Positions 11,874 through 20,571 are shown, counted from the first letter of the stretch. The stretch: 64,000 nt of DNA from an uncultured Trichococcus sp. (GCF_963663645.1 NZ_OY760503.1:923501-987500); one strand, 5' to 3'. Made by a program: numbers and translations. The notes: generated by a model from the sequence alone, not told the origin.

Positions 11874-12704
11874 TTGTCAAAACGTAAGCGATTACTTTTT
11901 ACACTCAGCTTATTTGCTGTTATGATGGTCCTATCAGCATGTGGAACAGAACCAATCACCTCAGAAAGTTCCGGATTTTGGGATCGTTATGTTGTCTTTA
12001 ATTTCTCCAACATGATCGTTTGGTTGTCCAATCTATTTTTCAGCAACTACGGCCTAGGAATCATTGCCTTCACGATCATCATCCGGGTTATCCTGTTGCC
12101 GCTCAACCATTTCCAGACGAAGAGCACGAAAAAGATGTCGGCTGTTCAACCGAAGGTAAAAGCGTTGCAGGCAAAATATGCCTCCAAAGATCGGGAAACG
12201 CAGGAACGTCTGCAAAAGGAAGTTTCCAAGCTGTATGCGGATAATGATGTGAATCCTTATATGGGTTGTTTGCCTGTTTTGGTTCAGATGCCTGTATTGA
12301 TGGCGTTGTACCAAGCAATCAGCAGAACTGAAATTTTGAAGAGCGGTAGCTTCCTCTGGATGAACTTGGGTGAACGCGATCCATTCTTCATTTTACCGGT
12401 AGTGGCCGCGATACTGACGTATGCCACAAGCAAGCTGACGATGATGTCACAGGCGGAAGCGAATTCTGCGACAAAATCGATGACTTACACGATGCCGATC
12501 ATGATTTTGATGATGGGGATCAACTTCCCGAGTGCCTTGTCATTGTACTGGGTAGCCAGCAATGCCTTCTCGGTCGGGCAGACGATGTTGCTGAACAACC
12601 CGTATAAGGCCATCCGCGAGCGCGAAGAAGCGGAAGCCGAAGCAAAAGCGCGCGAAAAAGCATTGAAGAAAGCCCAAAATCCTAAAAAGAAAAAGAAAAA
12701 CTAG
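11874..12704 (+). CDS. yidC: membrane protein insertase YidC (lipoprotein form)
   Basis: 276 residues with a TTG start 5 nt after AAGGAGGAG. Lipoprotein signal peptide with lipobox LSAC, then a five-helix insertase core. The conserved groove Arg lies in IIAFTIIIRVILLPL, and helices include MPVLMALYQAI and PSALSLYWVASNAFS. The C-terminal tail is strongly basic (KAQNPKKKKKN), typical of ribosome-contacting YidC2/OxaA2 types. It inserts proteins co-translationally or with SecYEG. Precedes jag. Confidence 0.95.
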   Translation: MSKRKRLLFTLSLFAVMMVLSACGTEPITSESSGFWDRYVVFNFSNMIVWLSNLFFSNYGLGIIAFTIIIRVILLPLNHFQTKSTKKMSAVQPKVKALQAKYASKDRETQERLQKEVSKLYADNDVNPYMGCLPVLVQMPVLMALYQAISRTEILKSGSFLWMNLGERDPFFILPVVAAILTYATSKLTMMSQAEANSATKSMTYTMPIMILMMGINFPSALSLYWVASNAFSVGQTMLLNNPYKAIREREEAEAEAKAREKALKKAQNPKKKKKN

Positions 12705-12739
12705 TTATACTTTGAAGTAGGAAAGGATGACATTCTATT

Positions 12740-13555
12740 ATGGATAAAGTAATTGCGAAAGATACGACAGTTGATAAAGCGATTCGCAAAGGTCTGGATT
12801 TGTTGGGCGTCGATAGCCATGAAGCCGATATCGTCGTAATCTCTGAAGGAAAAAAAGGGATTTTCGGATTCGGCCAAAAAGAAGCAGTCGTGGAAATCAC
12901 GCGCAAAGAAATCATGGACTTTGATGAAGCCGGCGATATCCAATTAGCCGAAATCGAAGAGACAGTCGAAGATATCGTAGAAGATCTTGAAGAGGATTAT
13001 CCGGAAGCTGCGGAAAAGATATTGGCTGATCATCCTGAAGTCGACAAGGTGATTTATTCGGATGAGGATGAAGAAGCGGAAGGTTATGATGAAGAATCCG
13101 GCCGCGATGAAGCGATTGCCGCAGTGACTGCGTATCTTACTTCTGTAGCTGAAGCATATGGGGCTCCTGCCACCGTAACAGTCGAAGAGAAGAACAATAT
13201 GCTGACCTTCCAGATGGACAGTGAAAAGCCAGGGTTATTGATCGGCAAATTCGGCAAAATCGTCAATGCTCTGCAGATATTGGCGCAAGCGCTGGTGCAA
13301 CGCTATGTGCGTCGCCGCCTGTCCGTAGTCGTGAATGTCGGTGACTACCGTGAGCGCAGAGCTGCCGTTTTGGAAAGCATCGCCGACCGTACTGCGGAAC
13401 GCGTCATCAAAACGAGACAGCCCGTGTTCCTTGAGCCGCTGCCTGCTTTTGAAAGAAAACAGATCCATGCGCGTTTGAGCCAGAATAAACGCATCAAAAC
13501 CCATTCCGAGGGCAAAGAGCCGCATCGTTATTTGGTCGTTGAGATAGCGGATTAA
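12740..13555 (+). CDS. jag: RNA-binding protein Jag/KhpB
   Basis: 271 residues. Jag_N domain about 1-50 (KKGIFGFGQKEAVVEI), an acidic middle, a KH domain about 130-205 (GLLIGKFGKIVNALQILAQ) and a C-terminal R3H domain with ERKQIH and HRYLVVEIAD. KhpB with KhpA binds RNA and affects cell elongation in streptococci. Immediately downstream of yidC, the conserved arrangement. The mnmE-mnmG pair that usually follows is displaced about 22 kb to the right here. Confidence 0.93.
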   Translation: MDKVIAKDTTVDKAIRKGLDLLGVDSHEADIVVISEGKKGIFGFGQKEAVVEITRKEIMDFDEAGDIQLAEIEETVEDIVEDLEEDYPEAAEKILADHPEVDKVIYSDEDEEAEGYDEESGRDEAIAAVTAYLTSVAEAYGAPATVTVEEKNNMLTFQMDSEKPGLLIGKFGKIVNALQILAQALVQRYVRRRLSVVVNVGDYRERRAAVLESIADRTAERVIKTRQPVFLEPLPAFERKQIHARLSQNKRIKTHSEGKEPHRYLVVEIAD

Positions 13556-13566
13556 TCGAACATCAT

Positions 13567-13613
13567 AAAACCTTCACCAGGGATCAGCTTGATTCCCGGT
13601 GAAGGTTTTTTTT
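13567..13613 (+). terminator. terminator after jag
   Basis: Stem AACCTTCACC-GGGATC / GATTCCCGGTGAAGGTT followed by a T-run. Confidence 0.88.
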
Positions 13614-13711
13614 GTATTGCCGCTTTTCTTGCTGCATGGCACTCAGAAGAGGTCGTAAATTCGCGAAAGATGGATTAAACTGAAGAGAATACAAGCAGAA
13701 ACGAGGGGTAG

Positions 13712-13884
13712 TATGGAAGCGTTCAAGGCTTTATGGGCGGATGGCAAGCGATCTGAAGCCGGAAAATCTGGAGCTGTTGGTAGAACAGGAAATCACGCTG
13801 GAGGATTTGCCAGAGGCTTTCGAGAAGATCATGGACGGGAAAATGCACGGGCGTACGTTGGTGAAAGTGAAACAAGGGATATGA
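13712..13884 (+). pseudogene. C-terminal remnant of a zinc-less alcohol dehydrogenase / quinone reductase-like gene
   Basis: One frame reads YGSVQGFMGGWQAI and then hits TGA. The next frame continues with DLKPENLELLVEQEITLEDL and PEAFEKIMDGKMHGRTLVKV before a stop at 13882. The pattern GG-W then LEDLPEAFEKI-G-GRT-V-V resembles the C-terminus of medium-chain reductases. A frameshift near 13750 and the loss of everything upstream mark it as decayed. Its identity is inferred from the motif pattern only. Confidence 0.45.
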
Positions 13885-13911
13885 TCGGTTTGGCATAATT
13901 AAGAGAAACGA

Positions 13912-13950
13912 CAAGGAATCAGACACATCTGATTCTTTTTGCCGTTTTTT
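13912..13950 (+). terminator. terminator after the reductase remnant
   Basis: AGGAATCAGA / TCTGATTCTTT hairpin with flanking AACGRC-type pairing and a T-run. Confidence 0.6.
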
Positions 13951-13990
13951 TTGATGGGGTTGTCCAGCGTGTTAACGCTTTATTAAATAC

Positions 13991-14030
13991 GGAAACCCCT
14001 CTACTTGTATATACAAGTAGAGGGGTTTCC
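13991..14030. promoter_or_regulatory. 40-bp perfect palindrome containing the TreR operator
   Basis: Two 20-nt arms with no loop. The centre ACTTGTATATACAAGT (14003-14018) matches the Bacillus TreR operator core TTGTATATACAA. The outer GGAAACCCCTCT/AGAGGGGTTTCC extension is also perfect. treR is encoded at 19577-20299. Confidence 0.85.
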
Positions 14031-14033
14031 GAT

Positions 14034-14047
14034 GGAAAACGTTTGCA
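14034..14047 (+). promoter_or_regulatory. cre-like CcpA site of the tre operon
   Basis: GGAAAACGTTTGCA agrees with the cre consensus TGWAANCGNTNWCA at 12 of 14 positions. It lies between the TreR palindrome and the PTS gene. A weaker cre-like sequence TGTTAACGCTTTAT is at 13970-13983. Confidence 0.5.
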
Positions 14048-14084
14048 ATGCAAAGGAATTCGCGGTAAGATAGTAATGCAAGGA

Positions 14085-14100
14085 ACATGTCTATACAAGT
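14085..14100. promoter_or_regulatory. second TreR operator (imperfect)
   Basis: ACATGTCTATACAAGT, two mismatches in the left half relative to the 14003-14018 core. It lies just before the ribosome site of the PTS gene. Confidence 0.5.
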
Positions 14101-14115
14101 TTAGGAGGAGAAAAA

Positions 14116-15561
14116 ATGGTAGATTTCAACAAAGATGCAAAGGACTTGCTGGAATATATCGGAGGACCCGATAATATTTCTGCAGTCAGTCACTGTGCCA
14201 CCCGGATGCGTTTCGTCCTGAACGATCCCGCTGCCGCCAACGTCAAGAAAATCGAAGACATACCCGCAGTAAAAGGAACCTTCACCCAAGCGGGACAATT
14301 TCAGGTCATCATCGGTAATGAAGTGCCACAATTTTATAACGAGTTCGCGAAGGTCTCCGGCAAAGAGGGCGTCTCGAAGGATGAGGCAAAAGCGGCAGCC
14401 AAACAGAATCAAAATGTTGTGCAGCGTGCCATGGCTGTGCTGGCGGAAATCTTTACGCCGCTGATTCCGGCCATCGTAGTAGGGGGGCTTATCCTCGGTT
14501 TCCGCAACGTGCTTGAAGGGATCAATTTCGCCAACGGCACGATCGTTTCCAATTCGCAGTTCTGGACAGGCGTCAATGATTTCCTTTGGCTGATCGGTGA
14601 AGCGATTTTCCACTTCTTGCCAGTCGGCATCACTTGGAGCATCACGAAAAAAATGGGCACTACGCAAATTCTGGGTATTGTTCTCGGGATCACATTGGTA
14701 TCACCGCAATTATTGAATGCCTATGGTGTCGCCGGGGCGGAACAGATTCCATTCTGGGATTTCGGTGCTTTCACAATCAACAAGATCGGCTATCAAGCGC
14801 AAGTCATTCCGGCCATGTTGGCTGGGTTTGTGTTGGCCTACTTGGAAATCTGGCTGCGCAAATGGATTCCGCAGTACATTTCGATGATTTTCGTTCCGTT
14901 GTTGGCCTTGGTTCCTACTGTCATCATCGCGCATACGGTTTTGGGTCCTATCGGTTGGACAATCGGACAATGGGTTTCCGAAGTCGTCTATGCCGGATTG
15001 ACAGGGGACTTCAGATGGCTGTTCGGTCTGTTCTTCGGCACGCTCTATTCGCCGCTCGTCATCACGGGGCTTCACCATATGTCCAATGCCATCGACCTGC
15101 AGCTGATCGCCGATTTCGGCGGCACGAACCTGTGGCCGATGATCGCTCTTTCGAACATCGCACAAGGATCGGCAGTACTGGCGATCATCTTCCTGCACAG
15201 AGGCAATGAAAAAGAGGAGCAGGTTTCCATTCCGGCCGCCATCTCCTGCTACTTGGGCGTAACCGAGCCGGCCATGTTCGGGATCAACATCAAATACATC
15301 TATCCGTTCGTTGCAGCCATGATCGGATCCGGGATCGCCGGTTTGGTGGCTACGACCTTCAACGTGATGGCGAACAGTATCGGAGTCGGTGGGATTCCCG
15401 GTTTCTTGAGCATCCAGACCGATTCGATGGCGATGTTCATCGTATGTATGGCCATCGCCATCGTCGTGCCGTTCCTGTTGACGATTGTGTTTGATAAAAA
15501 ACAACTTTTCGCTCCTAAAGGCGAAGTCGAGGACGCACCGGTTATCCAAACTCAAAAATAA
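14116..15561 (+). CDS. treP: trehalose-specific PTS enzyme IIBC
   Basis: 481 residues. Domain IIB (1-90) carries the phosphorylated Cys27 in SHCATRMRF. Domain IIC (about 105-470) has some ten hydrophobic segments and the motifs LTGDFRWLFGLFFGTLYSPL and GVTEPAMFGI. It imports trehalose as trehalose-6-phosphate. No IIA domain is attached, so a IIA-Glc from another locus must supply phosphate. AGGAGG precedes the ATG. TreR operators and a cre-like site lie directly upstream, and the phosphotrehalase gene follows. Confidence 0.93.
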   Translation: MVDFNKDAKDLLEYIGGPDNISAVSHCATRMRFVLNDPAAANVKKIEDIPAVKGTFTQAGQFQVIIGNEVPQFYNEFAKVSGKEGVSKDEAKAAAKQNQNVVQRAMAVLAEIFTPLIPAIVVGGLILGFRNVLEGINFANGTIVSNSQFWTGVNDFLWLIGEAIFHFLPVGITWSITKKMGTTQILGIVLGITLVSPQLLNAYGVAGAEQIPFWDFGAFTINKIGYQAQVIPAMLAGFVLAYLEIWLRKWIPQYISMIFVPLLALVPTVIIAHTVLGPIGWTIGQWVSEVVYAGLTGDFRWLFGLFFGTLYSPLVITGLHHMSNAIDLQLIADFGGTNLWPMIALSNIAQGSAVLAIIFLHRGNEKEEQVSIPAAISCYLGVTEPAMFGINIKYIYPFVAAMIGSGIAGLVATTFNVMANSIGVGGIPGFLSIQTDSMAMFIVCMAIAIVVPFLLTIVFDKKQLFAPKGEVEDAPVIQTQK

Positions 15562-15571
15562 AAAGTGAATT

Positions 15572-15613
15572 ACTGGAGGCAAAAAGCTGTTAGTGAAGCT
15601 TTTTGCCTTCAGT
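15572..15613 (+). other. intercistronic hairpin treP-treA
   Basis: ACTGGAGGCAAAAAGC / GCTTTTTGCCTTCAGT, a 16-bp stem with one G-U and a 10-nt loop, not followed by a T-run. It fills the gap between the two tre genes and ends shortly before the treA ribosome site. Likely an mRNA stability or processing element. Confidence 0.6.
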
Positions 15614-15640
15614 CATAGTGAGAGGACAGGGGGCTTTACA

Positions 15641-17296
15641 ATGAAAGACTTTCAAAAAAAAGTGATCTATCAGCTTTATCCAAAATCATTCAAGGATTCA
15701 GACGGCAACGGCATCGGTGATATCCAAGGGATCATCAGCAAAGTGCCATATTTGGCGGAACTGGGCATCGATATGATCTGGATGAATCCGATTTTCGTAT
15801 CCCCGCAAATGGACAATGGATATGACATCACTGACTACTATGCCATCGATCCTGTTTTCGGCACGATGGCAGACTTTGAAGAACTGATCCGGAAGCTGAA
15901 GCAGCACGGCATCGAAATCATGTTCGACATGGTGTTCAACCATACATCGACCACGCATGAGTGGTTCCGGAAAGCGTTAGCCGGTGACGAAGAGTATCAG
16001 GATTATTACATCATCCGCGAACCGAAAGCAGACGGCAGCCTGCCGACCAATTGGAGTTCGAAATTCGGCGGAGAGGCATGGGCGCCATTCGGGGACACCG
16101 GCAAGTACTATCTGCATCTGTTTGATGTCACGCAAGCGGATCTGAACTGGCGCAACCCGAAAGTGCGCGAGGAACTGCAGAAAGTCGTCAATTTTTGGTT
16201 GGAAAAGGGCATCAAGGGCTTCCGCTTCGATGTATTGAACCTGATCGGCAAGGATATCGCGTTGGTCGACAGTGAAGGAAGCAACGAAAAGAGTCTTTAT
16301 ACGGACCGTCCGATTGTCCATGATTACATCCATGAGCTGAACCAGGCATCTTTCGGTGCGCTGGAGGATATCATTACGGTCGGCGAAATGTCATCGACAA
16401 CTGTCGAGAACGGGATCCTTTATTCGAATCCGGACAGGAATGAATTGTCGATGATCTTCAGCTTCCACCATCTGAAGGTCGACTACAAAGACGGTGAAAA
16501 ATGGACGGATCATCCCTTCGATTTTCTTGAATTGAAACGGATTTTGAATGAGTGGCAGGCAGGCATGTCGGACGGGAACGGATGGAACGCACTGTTCTGG
16601 AACAATCACGATCAGCCGCGCGCCAACAGCCGCTTCGGCGATCCGATCCGTTATCCTTTCGAAACAGCTTCCATGCTGGCACAAACGATCCATCTGCTGC
16701 GGGGCACGCCTTACATCTATCAGGGCGAGGAAATCGGCATGACGAATCCGGATTATGACGATATCAGCGTTTATCGGGATATCGAGTCGCACAATGCCTA
16801 TCGCGATCTGAAGCTTGCCGGCTTGACGCATCAGGAGGCCATGCGCATCATCAAACAAAAATCCCGCGACAACAGCCGGACGCCGATGCAATGGGACGGC
16901 AGCGCGCATGCCGGCTTCACGACCGGTGAACCTTGGCTGCAGGTGGCGGCCAACTACCCGGAAGTGAACGTCGAGAAGGAGCTCGCTGAGGGCAGAATTT
17001 TCCGTTACTACCAGGAGCTGATCCGCATCCGCAAAGAACATACGGTCATTGCGGACGGTTCCTATAAGGGTATCCTCTTGGACGATCCCGAAGTGTTTGC
17101 CTACATCCGGGAGAACGAGGAGGAAAAAGTGCTGGTCCTGAACCATTTCTATGCCGGCGATTATACAATCAGCGTACCGGAAGAATGGGCAAACAAGGCC
17201 AGCAGTGTGCTGGCCGGCAACTACGGGGAGAGACAGCTCACGCCGTCCTTCACGCTGAAGCCATACGAAACCATCGCTTTCAGGCTAAGCAAATAA
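15641..17296 (+). CDS. treA: alpha,alpha-phosphotrehalase (GH13)
   Basis: 551 residues. Hydrolyses trehalose-6-phosphate to glucose and glucose-6-phosphate in the cytosol. GH13 motifs: DMVFNHTS, the nucleophile Asp in GFRFDVLNLIG, the acid/base Glu in TVGEMSS and FWNNHDQPR. A C-terminal beta domain follows. The start at 15641 is chosen because GGACAGGGGG lies just upstream; an earlier in-frame codon falls inside the intercistronic hairpin. Second gene of the tre operon, ended by a terminator. Confidence 0.93.
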   Translation: MKDFQKKVIYQLYPKSFKDSDGNGIGDIQGIISKVPYLAELGIDMIWMNPIFVSPQMDNGYDITDYYAIDPVFGTMADFEELIRKLKQHGIEIMFDMVFNHTSTTHEWFRKALAGDEEYQDYYIIREPKADGSLPTNWSSKFGGEAWAPFGDTGKYYLHLFDVTQADLNWRNPKVREELQKVVNFWLEKGIKGFRFDVLNLIGKDIALVDSEGSNEKSLYTDRPIVHDYIHELNQASFGALEDIITVGEMSSTTVENGILYSNPDRNELSMIFSFHHLKVDYKDGEKWTDHPFDFLELKRILNEWQAGMSDGNGWNALFWNNHDQPRANSRFGDPIRYPFETASMLAQTIHLLRGTPYIYQGEEIGMTNPDYDDISVYRDIESHNAYRDLKLAGLTHQEAMRIIKQKSRDNSRTPMQWDGSAHAGFTTGEPWLQVAANYPEVNVEKELAEGRIFRYYQELIRIRKEHTVIADGSYKGILLDDPEVFAYIRENEEEKVLVLNHFYAGDYTISVPEEWANKASSVLAGNYGERQLTPSFTLKPYETIAFRLSK

Positions 17297-17301
17297 ACAG
17301 C

Positions 17302-17339
17302 AACAAGGGCCGTCTCCTTAGGGGATGGCCCTTGTTTTG
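17302..17339 (+). terminator. terminator of the tre operon
   Basis: AACAAGGGCC-GTCTCC / GGATGGCCCTTGTTTT hairpin six bases after the treA stop. Confidence 0.85.
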
Positions 17340-17349
17340 GGTTGGGGTG

Positions 17350-17516
17350 TGTTCGCCGGAGGAGAGGTGCAGCAGCTGACCTGACTTCCGGCGAAGCGTG
17401 CGTTCACCGGAACACGCCGATGTTCAGCGGCGCGAACTCAGAGGAAGCTGTTCTCACCGGAGCACAAGAATCAGAATGTTGGTTCTCCTCCGGCGGGGCC
17501 TCGGCTCGCCGGAGGA
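17350..17516. repeat. degenerate CTCCGG-type hairpin array, copy 2
   Basis: TTCGCCGGAG ... TTCCGGCGAA, GTTCACCGGA ... CTCACCGGAG and CTCCTCCGGCG / CGCCGGAGGA. Same hexamer vocabulary as 1318-1445 and 39147-39274, but the spacing is less regular. It fills most of the 17297-17654 gap, together with the hairpin at 17582. Confidence 0.6.
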
Positions 17517-17581
17517 AGATGAAGATTCAGTCGAATGGAGCGCGAGCGGCTGACACAGACAGTAAGTTACGTGATGACGAA

Positions 17582-17631
17582 ACAAATGCACGCTGCCCCA
17601 AAAAGTGACAGCGTGCATTTGTTTGTTTTTG
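17582..17631. terminator. terminator-like hairpin after the PAS pseudogene
   Basis: ACAAATGCACGCTG / CAGCGTGCATTTGT stem followed by TTGTTTTT on the plus strand. It lies 3' of the decayed minus-strand gene. Confidence 0.6.
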
Positions 17632-17654
17632 GTAGACACTTTCGGAACGGCGGC

Positions 17655-18211
17655 TTAGGACAGTGTCTGCTTTTCGCCGTCAAGATCGATGATCGGTTGG
17701 ATGTCCTGCACATATTCAAGTGTTCCCATATAGCTGCCGCCGTCATCCCTGACGGCGCGGTAGGTGACCGTGATGAATTTGCCATCGCGCGATGTTGTCG
17801 GCATCCACAAAAGTCAATTCCAAAGGGATGTTGTTCAGCATCTTTTCCAACTGGTGCGGCGTCAGATGCCCGGTTTGGAAATTAATGTAAGGATTTGCTT
17901 CACTCGTCAGTGTTTCATGTGAAACATCCTCAGGAATGGAACGTTCCGGCACCCATTTTGCTTCCGGTTTGACGATGCAGTAGCCGATTTTCTCGGATTA
18001 CTGGGCGATTTGCAGCCAGCGTTTCGACGAATGCATCCTCCGGCACGTCGTTGCGTTTGAGCGCTTTCCCGATTGTCATGATCCGTCCGGCGGTGTTCAG
18101 CATTTTGTCGCTGCGCAATGGTTCAAAGCCCAGACTGATGATGAGCTCCCTGATTTCAGGGTACTGCTTCACCAGATTGTAGACTGTGTCGTTCAAACTG
18201 ATTTCCTTCAT
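17655..18211 (-). pseudogene. decayed DUF1858 / DUF438-PAS family gene
   Basis: From 18211 the frame gives a DUF1858 domain (MKEISLNDTVYNLVKQYPEI, GFEPLRSDKMLNTAGRIMTIGKA). Near 18000 the frame changes and the text jumps to VPERSIPEDVS and NPYINFQTGHLTPHQLEKML plus NNIPLELTFVDADN, the start of a PAS domain. Near 17790 it jumps again to GKFITVTYRAVRDDGG and YMGTLEYVQDIQPI, the PAS end, stopping at 17655. The intervening DUF438 body and PAS core are missing. Intact relatives are sensor-like proteins with DUF438, hemerythrin-like and PAS modules. A GAGGTGG ribosome site is still present. It contains a parS-like site. Confidence 0.75.
17911..17926. promoter_or_regulatory. parS-like site inside the PAS pseudogene
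   Basis: TGTTTCATGTGAAACA, one mismatch to TGTTTCACGTGAAACA. Confidence 0.5.
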
Positions 18212-18354
18212 AAGTTTTCCACCTCTATTTGAAATTGTGAAATGTTTTTTTGGTTTTCGTACTAGCTGCATTATCCTTGAAAGGAGTTGCTCAGTGCCAC
18301 AGCATTCGTGCGCTGCAGCGATAGTTAGGGCAATGCCTTAGAAAGCGGTTGTGA

Positions 18355-18360
18355 TATAAT
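18355..18360 (+). promoter_or_regulatory. extended -10 promoter of the GerMN lipoprotein gene
   Basis: TGATATAAT 33 bp before the start codon; the -35 is weak. Confidence 0.4.
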
Positions 18361-18392
18361 GAAGACAACTAAGGCAGAAGGTGGGAAAAAAC

Positions 18393-19523
18393 ATGAGAAA
18401 GAAAGTTTCAAACCTGATGGTAGCGTTATTGGTGCCCCTATTAGCTTCTTGCAGTCTCTTTGGAGGATCCGATGCCTCTTCCGATTCTTCGGCTGTCAGT
18501 AGTGTGTCCTCTTCCGTGTCCAGTTCAGCAGACAGCGGATCGGCTTCTTCATCCTCTTCTGAACCTGCAGACGCAGCGACAATTGAGGCTTATTATCCAT
18601 TCAGCGCATCCGTCTTCACAAAATATTTGGGTGAGGGGAACGAATACGCTTCCTTCACGGTCTATCCGCAATATATCGAAGGCAACCGGATGCAGATCAC
18701 TTCCAACAACGGCGGCACCCAGATCGTGACGGTATTGGAACTGGCTGACGGGGAACTCAGAGAAGTATTCACGCGTCCGGAAACCTACTTCAGGGAAAAC
18801 ATGCTGGAAAAAACAAGCAGCGGTGATGCGGCAAACCAGTTGGATATTTTGTTGAAGGGGCCTTTGGAAGTAGGGAACAGTTGGGTGAATCCGAGCGGAG
18901 TCCCTTCCGAAATCACCAATCTGAAGGCACAAATCGAAACACCGATGGGCAATTTCGAAGCGCTTGAAGTGACGACAACGTATGAAACCTCGACTACCAA
19001 AGACTACTACGTAAAGGATATGGGCTTGGTGAAACGGGTGACGGATCTTGGGGATGACATGGTTGTCTCTTCCAATCTGGAAGCCCGCAACGAAAATGTT
19101 CCGGAAACGCAACAGTTGCGCGTCTTTTATCCGGACAGCGAGCTGATGGGATTGGATGCATCAAGTATTTCCTTATCCTATGCGACCAACGACATTACCC
19201 GCACCATTCTGGCGGAAGCGCTGAAGAACGTGCCGGATGCGCCGGGGGGAAGTCTGATCGGACCGAATGTCTCCATCAACAGCTTGTCCTTGAGTGCCGA
19301 TGGGCGTGTCTATGTGGACTTCTCGCAGGAATTCGTTTCTGAGATGAATGCCGGTACATCGGCGGAATCGCTGATTTTGCAGGCAGTCGTCAATACGATC
19401 GGGCAATATTACGGGGTCCAGGAAGTCTACCTGACTGTGGCCGGAAAGCCTTATGAATCAGGGCATATCCTGATGGCTGAGGGTGCCTATTTCACAGTTG
19501 ATTATACGAATGTCAATGAGTGA
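18393..19523 (+). CDS. GerMN-domain lipoprotein
   Basis: 376 residues. Lipoprotein signal ending LLASC, then a 30-residue Ser/Ala linker, a beta-rich middle region (about 55-230) of no recognised family, and a C-terminal GerMN domain (about 235-370, LRVFYPDSELM, VYVDFSQEFVSEM, QYYGVQEVYLTVAG). GerMN domains occur in the spore-germination protein GerM and in surface lipoproteins of non-sporulating Firmicutes. The protein is predicted to sit on the outer face of the membrane. ATG at 18393 is chosen because AGGTGGG lies 7 nt upstream. Isolated gene between a pseudogene and treR. Confidence 0.75.
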   Translation: MRKKVSNLMVALLVPLLASCSLFGGSDASSDSSAVSSVSSSVSSSADSGSASSSSSEPADAATIEAYYPFSASVFTKYLGEGNEYASFTVYPQYIEGNRMQITSNNGGTQIVTVLELADGELREVFTRPETYFRENMLEKTSSGDAANQLDILLKGPLEVGNSWVNPSGVPSEITNLKAQIETPMGNFEALEVTTTYETSTTKDYYVKDMGLVKRVTDLGDDMVVSSNLEARNENVPETQQLRVFYPDSELMGLDASSISLSYATNDITRTILAEALKNVPDAPGGSLIGPNVSINSLSLSADGRVYVDFSQEFVSEMNAGTSAESLILQAVVNTIGQYYGVQEVYLTVAGKPYESGHILMAEGAYFTVDYTNVNE

Positions 19524-19544
19524 CCAGCCCTTGAATAAGCAAAA

Positions 19545-19577
19545 AAAAGATGAAGCCGGCTTGGCTTCATCTTTTTC
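19545..19577. terminator. bidirectional terminator between the GerMN gene and treR
   Basis: AAAAAGATGAAGCC / GGCTTCATCTTTTT. The convergent treR stop codon overlaps its right edge. Confidence 0.85.
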
Positions 19578-20299
19578 TATAGGCTGTGTTTTCTGCGGGC
19601 GAATTCGACGAAGCGGAAGCGGTCCAAACGATGGCGCGACTCCGTGTACTGAAACAGGCGTGTGTCCTCCAGATAGACTTCACTCTTTACGACGACGACA
19701 TGCGTGTCATCCTTCAGGTTCATCAGCTTGTGGTCTTCCCGTGTCGCCGGCTCCACGACAAATTCCTTTTTGGCATAAGCGATGTTCAAACCCAGTTCAT
19801 TCTCCAAGTAGGCATAGATGGAATTTTCGGCAGCTTCGGAAGGGATCTGCTCGATGATGTCATGGAAGAGATAGTCTTTATCCATGATGACGACTTCCCC
19901 AGCAATCTTGCGCAGCCGGACAAGTGAAATGACTTCGCGGCCGGGATCCACTTTCAGATCTTCGGCAAGAAAGTCCGGAATGGTCTCGAGCTTATTTTTG
20001 ATGACGATCGTTTCATTCGGGATTTGTTGGGAATCCTGCAGCTCTTTGAAACTGATCAGACCGGAAACGGGGAAATTGAAGCGTGTGATGTCCAGTACGA
20101 TGGAACCTTTACCCTGCTTCTTCTGGATATAGCCACCTTCCAACAACAGCGCCAAAGCCTTTCTGATTGTTTCCCGTGAAACATGATAATGGTCCGAAAG
20201 GGTCTTTTCGCTGGGCAACAGAGATCCAGTCTCAAATTCTGCGTGTTCAATTTTTTTTCTCAGATCCATATAGATATCAAAGAATTTATTCATGATCAT
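19577..20299 (-). CDS. treR: trehalose operon repressor TreR (GntR/HutC family)
   Basis: About 240 residues. N-terminal winged HTH (LLPSEKTLSDHYHVSRETIR, KALALLLEGGYIQKKQGKGS). UTRA effector domain from FPVSGLISFKEL, ending YTESRHRLDRFRFVEFARRK, the characteristic TreR C-terminus. Trehalose-6-phosphate releases it from its operator in Bacillus; the matching operator lies before treP 5.5 kb away. Two start ATGs (20299, 20293) follow AGGAGG at 4 and 10 nt; the first is taken. A parS-like sequence lies inside the HTH codons. Confidence 0.93.
   Translation of the reverse strand: MIMNKFFDIYMDLRKKIEHAEFETGSLLPSEKTLSDHYHVSRETIRKALALLLEGGYIQKKQGKGSIVLDITRFNFPVSGLISFKELQDSQQIPNETIVIKNKLETIPDFLAEDLKVDPGREVISLVRLRKIAGEVVIMDKDYLFHDIIEQIPSEAAENSIYAYLENELGLNIAYAKKEFVVEPATREDHKLMNLKDDTHVVVVKSEVYLEDTRLFQYTESRHRLDRFRFVEFARRKHSL
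20169..20184. promoter_or_regulatory. parS-like site inside treR
   Basis: TGTTTCCCGTGAAACA, one mismatch to the consensus palindrome. Bacillus parS sites are often intragenic. Confidence 0.55.
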
Positions 20300-20571
20300 C
20301 GTTCCTCCTGTGAGCAGATGGTTTTGTTGGAAATAAAATAAATAAGTTGAAAAAATCATGGTTAATAATATTATTTCATTTTATTCTATAGGATAAAAAG
20401 AGAAATAAAAAGGAAATCAGTAATTTTTTAGTTTCGAAGGGTTTGTATATCGTTATTTTATCATGTTATTGCCATTTATGCTGAAAAAGAGTTGGTTTTT
20501 GAATAAAAAAATAGGTGTTTTTTAATGCAAAATGCGGGCGTCAGTTCTCCGGATTGGAATCAAAACAGATT

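Noticed and set aside
13713-13898. 61-codon open frame as a real small gene
   Set aside because: It is an out-of-frame reading across a decayed reductase tail; the recognisable residues are in the other two frames.
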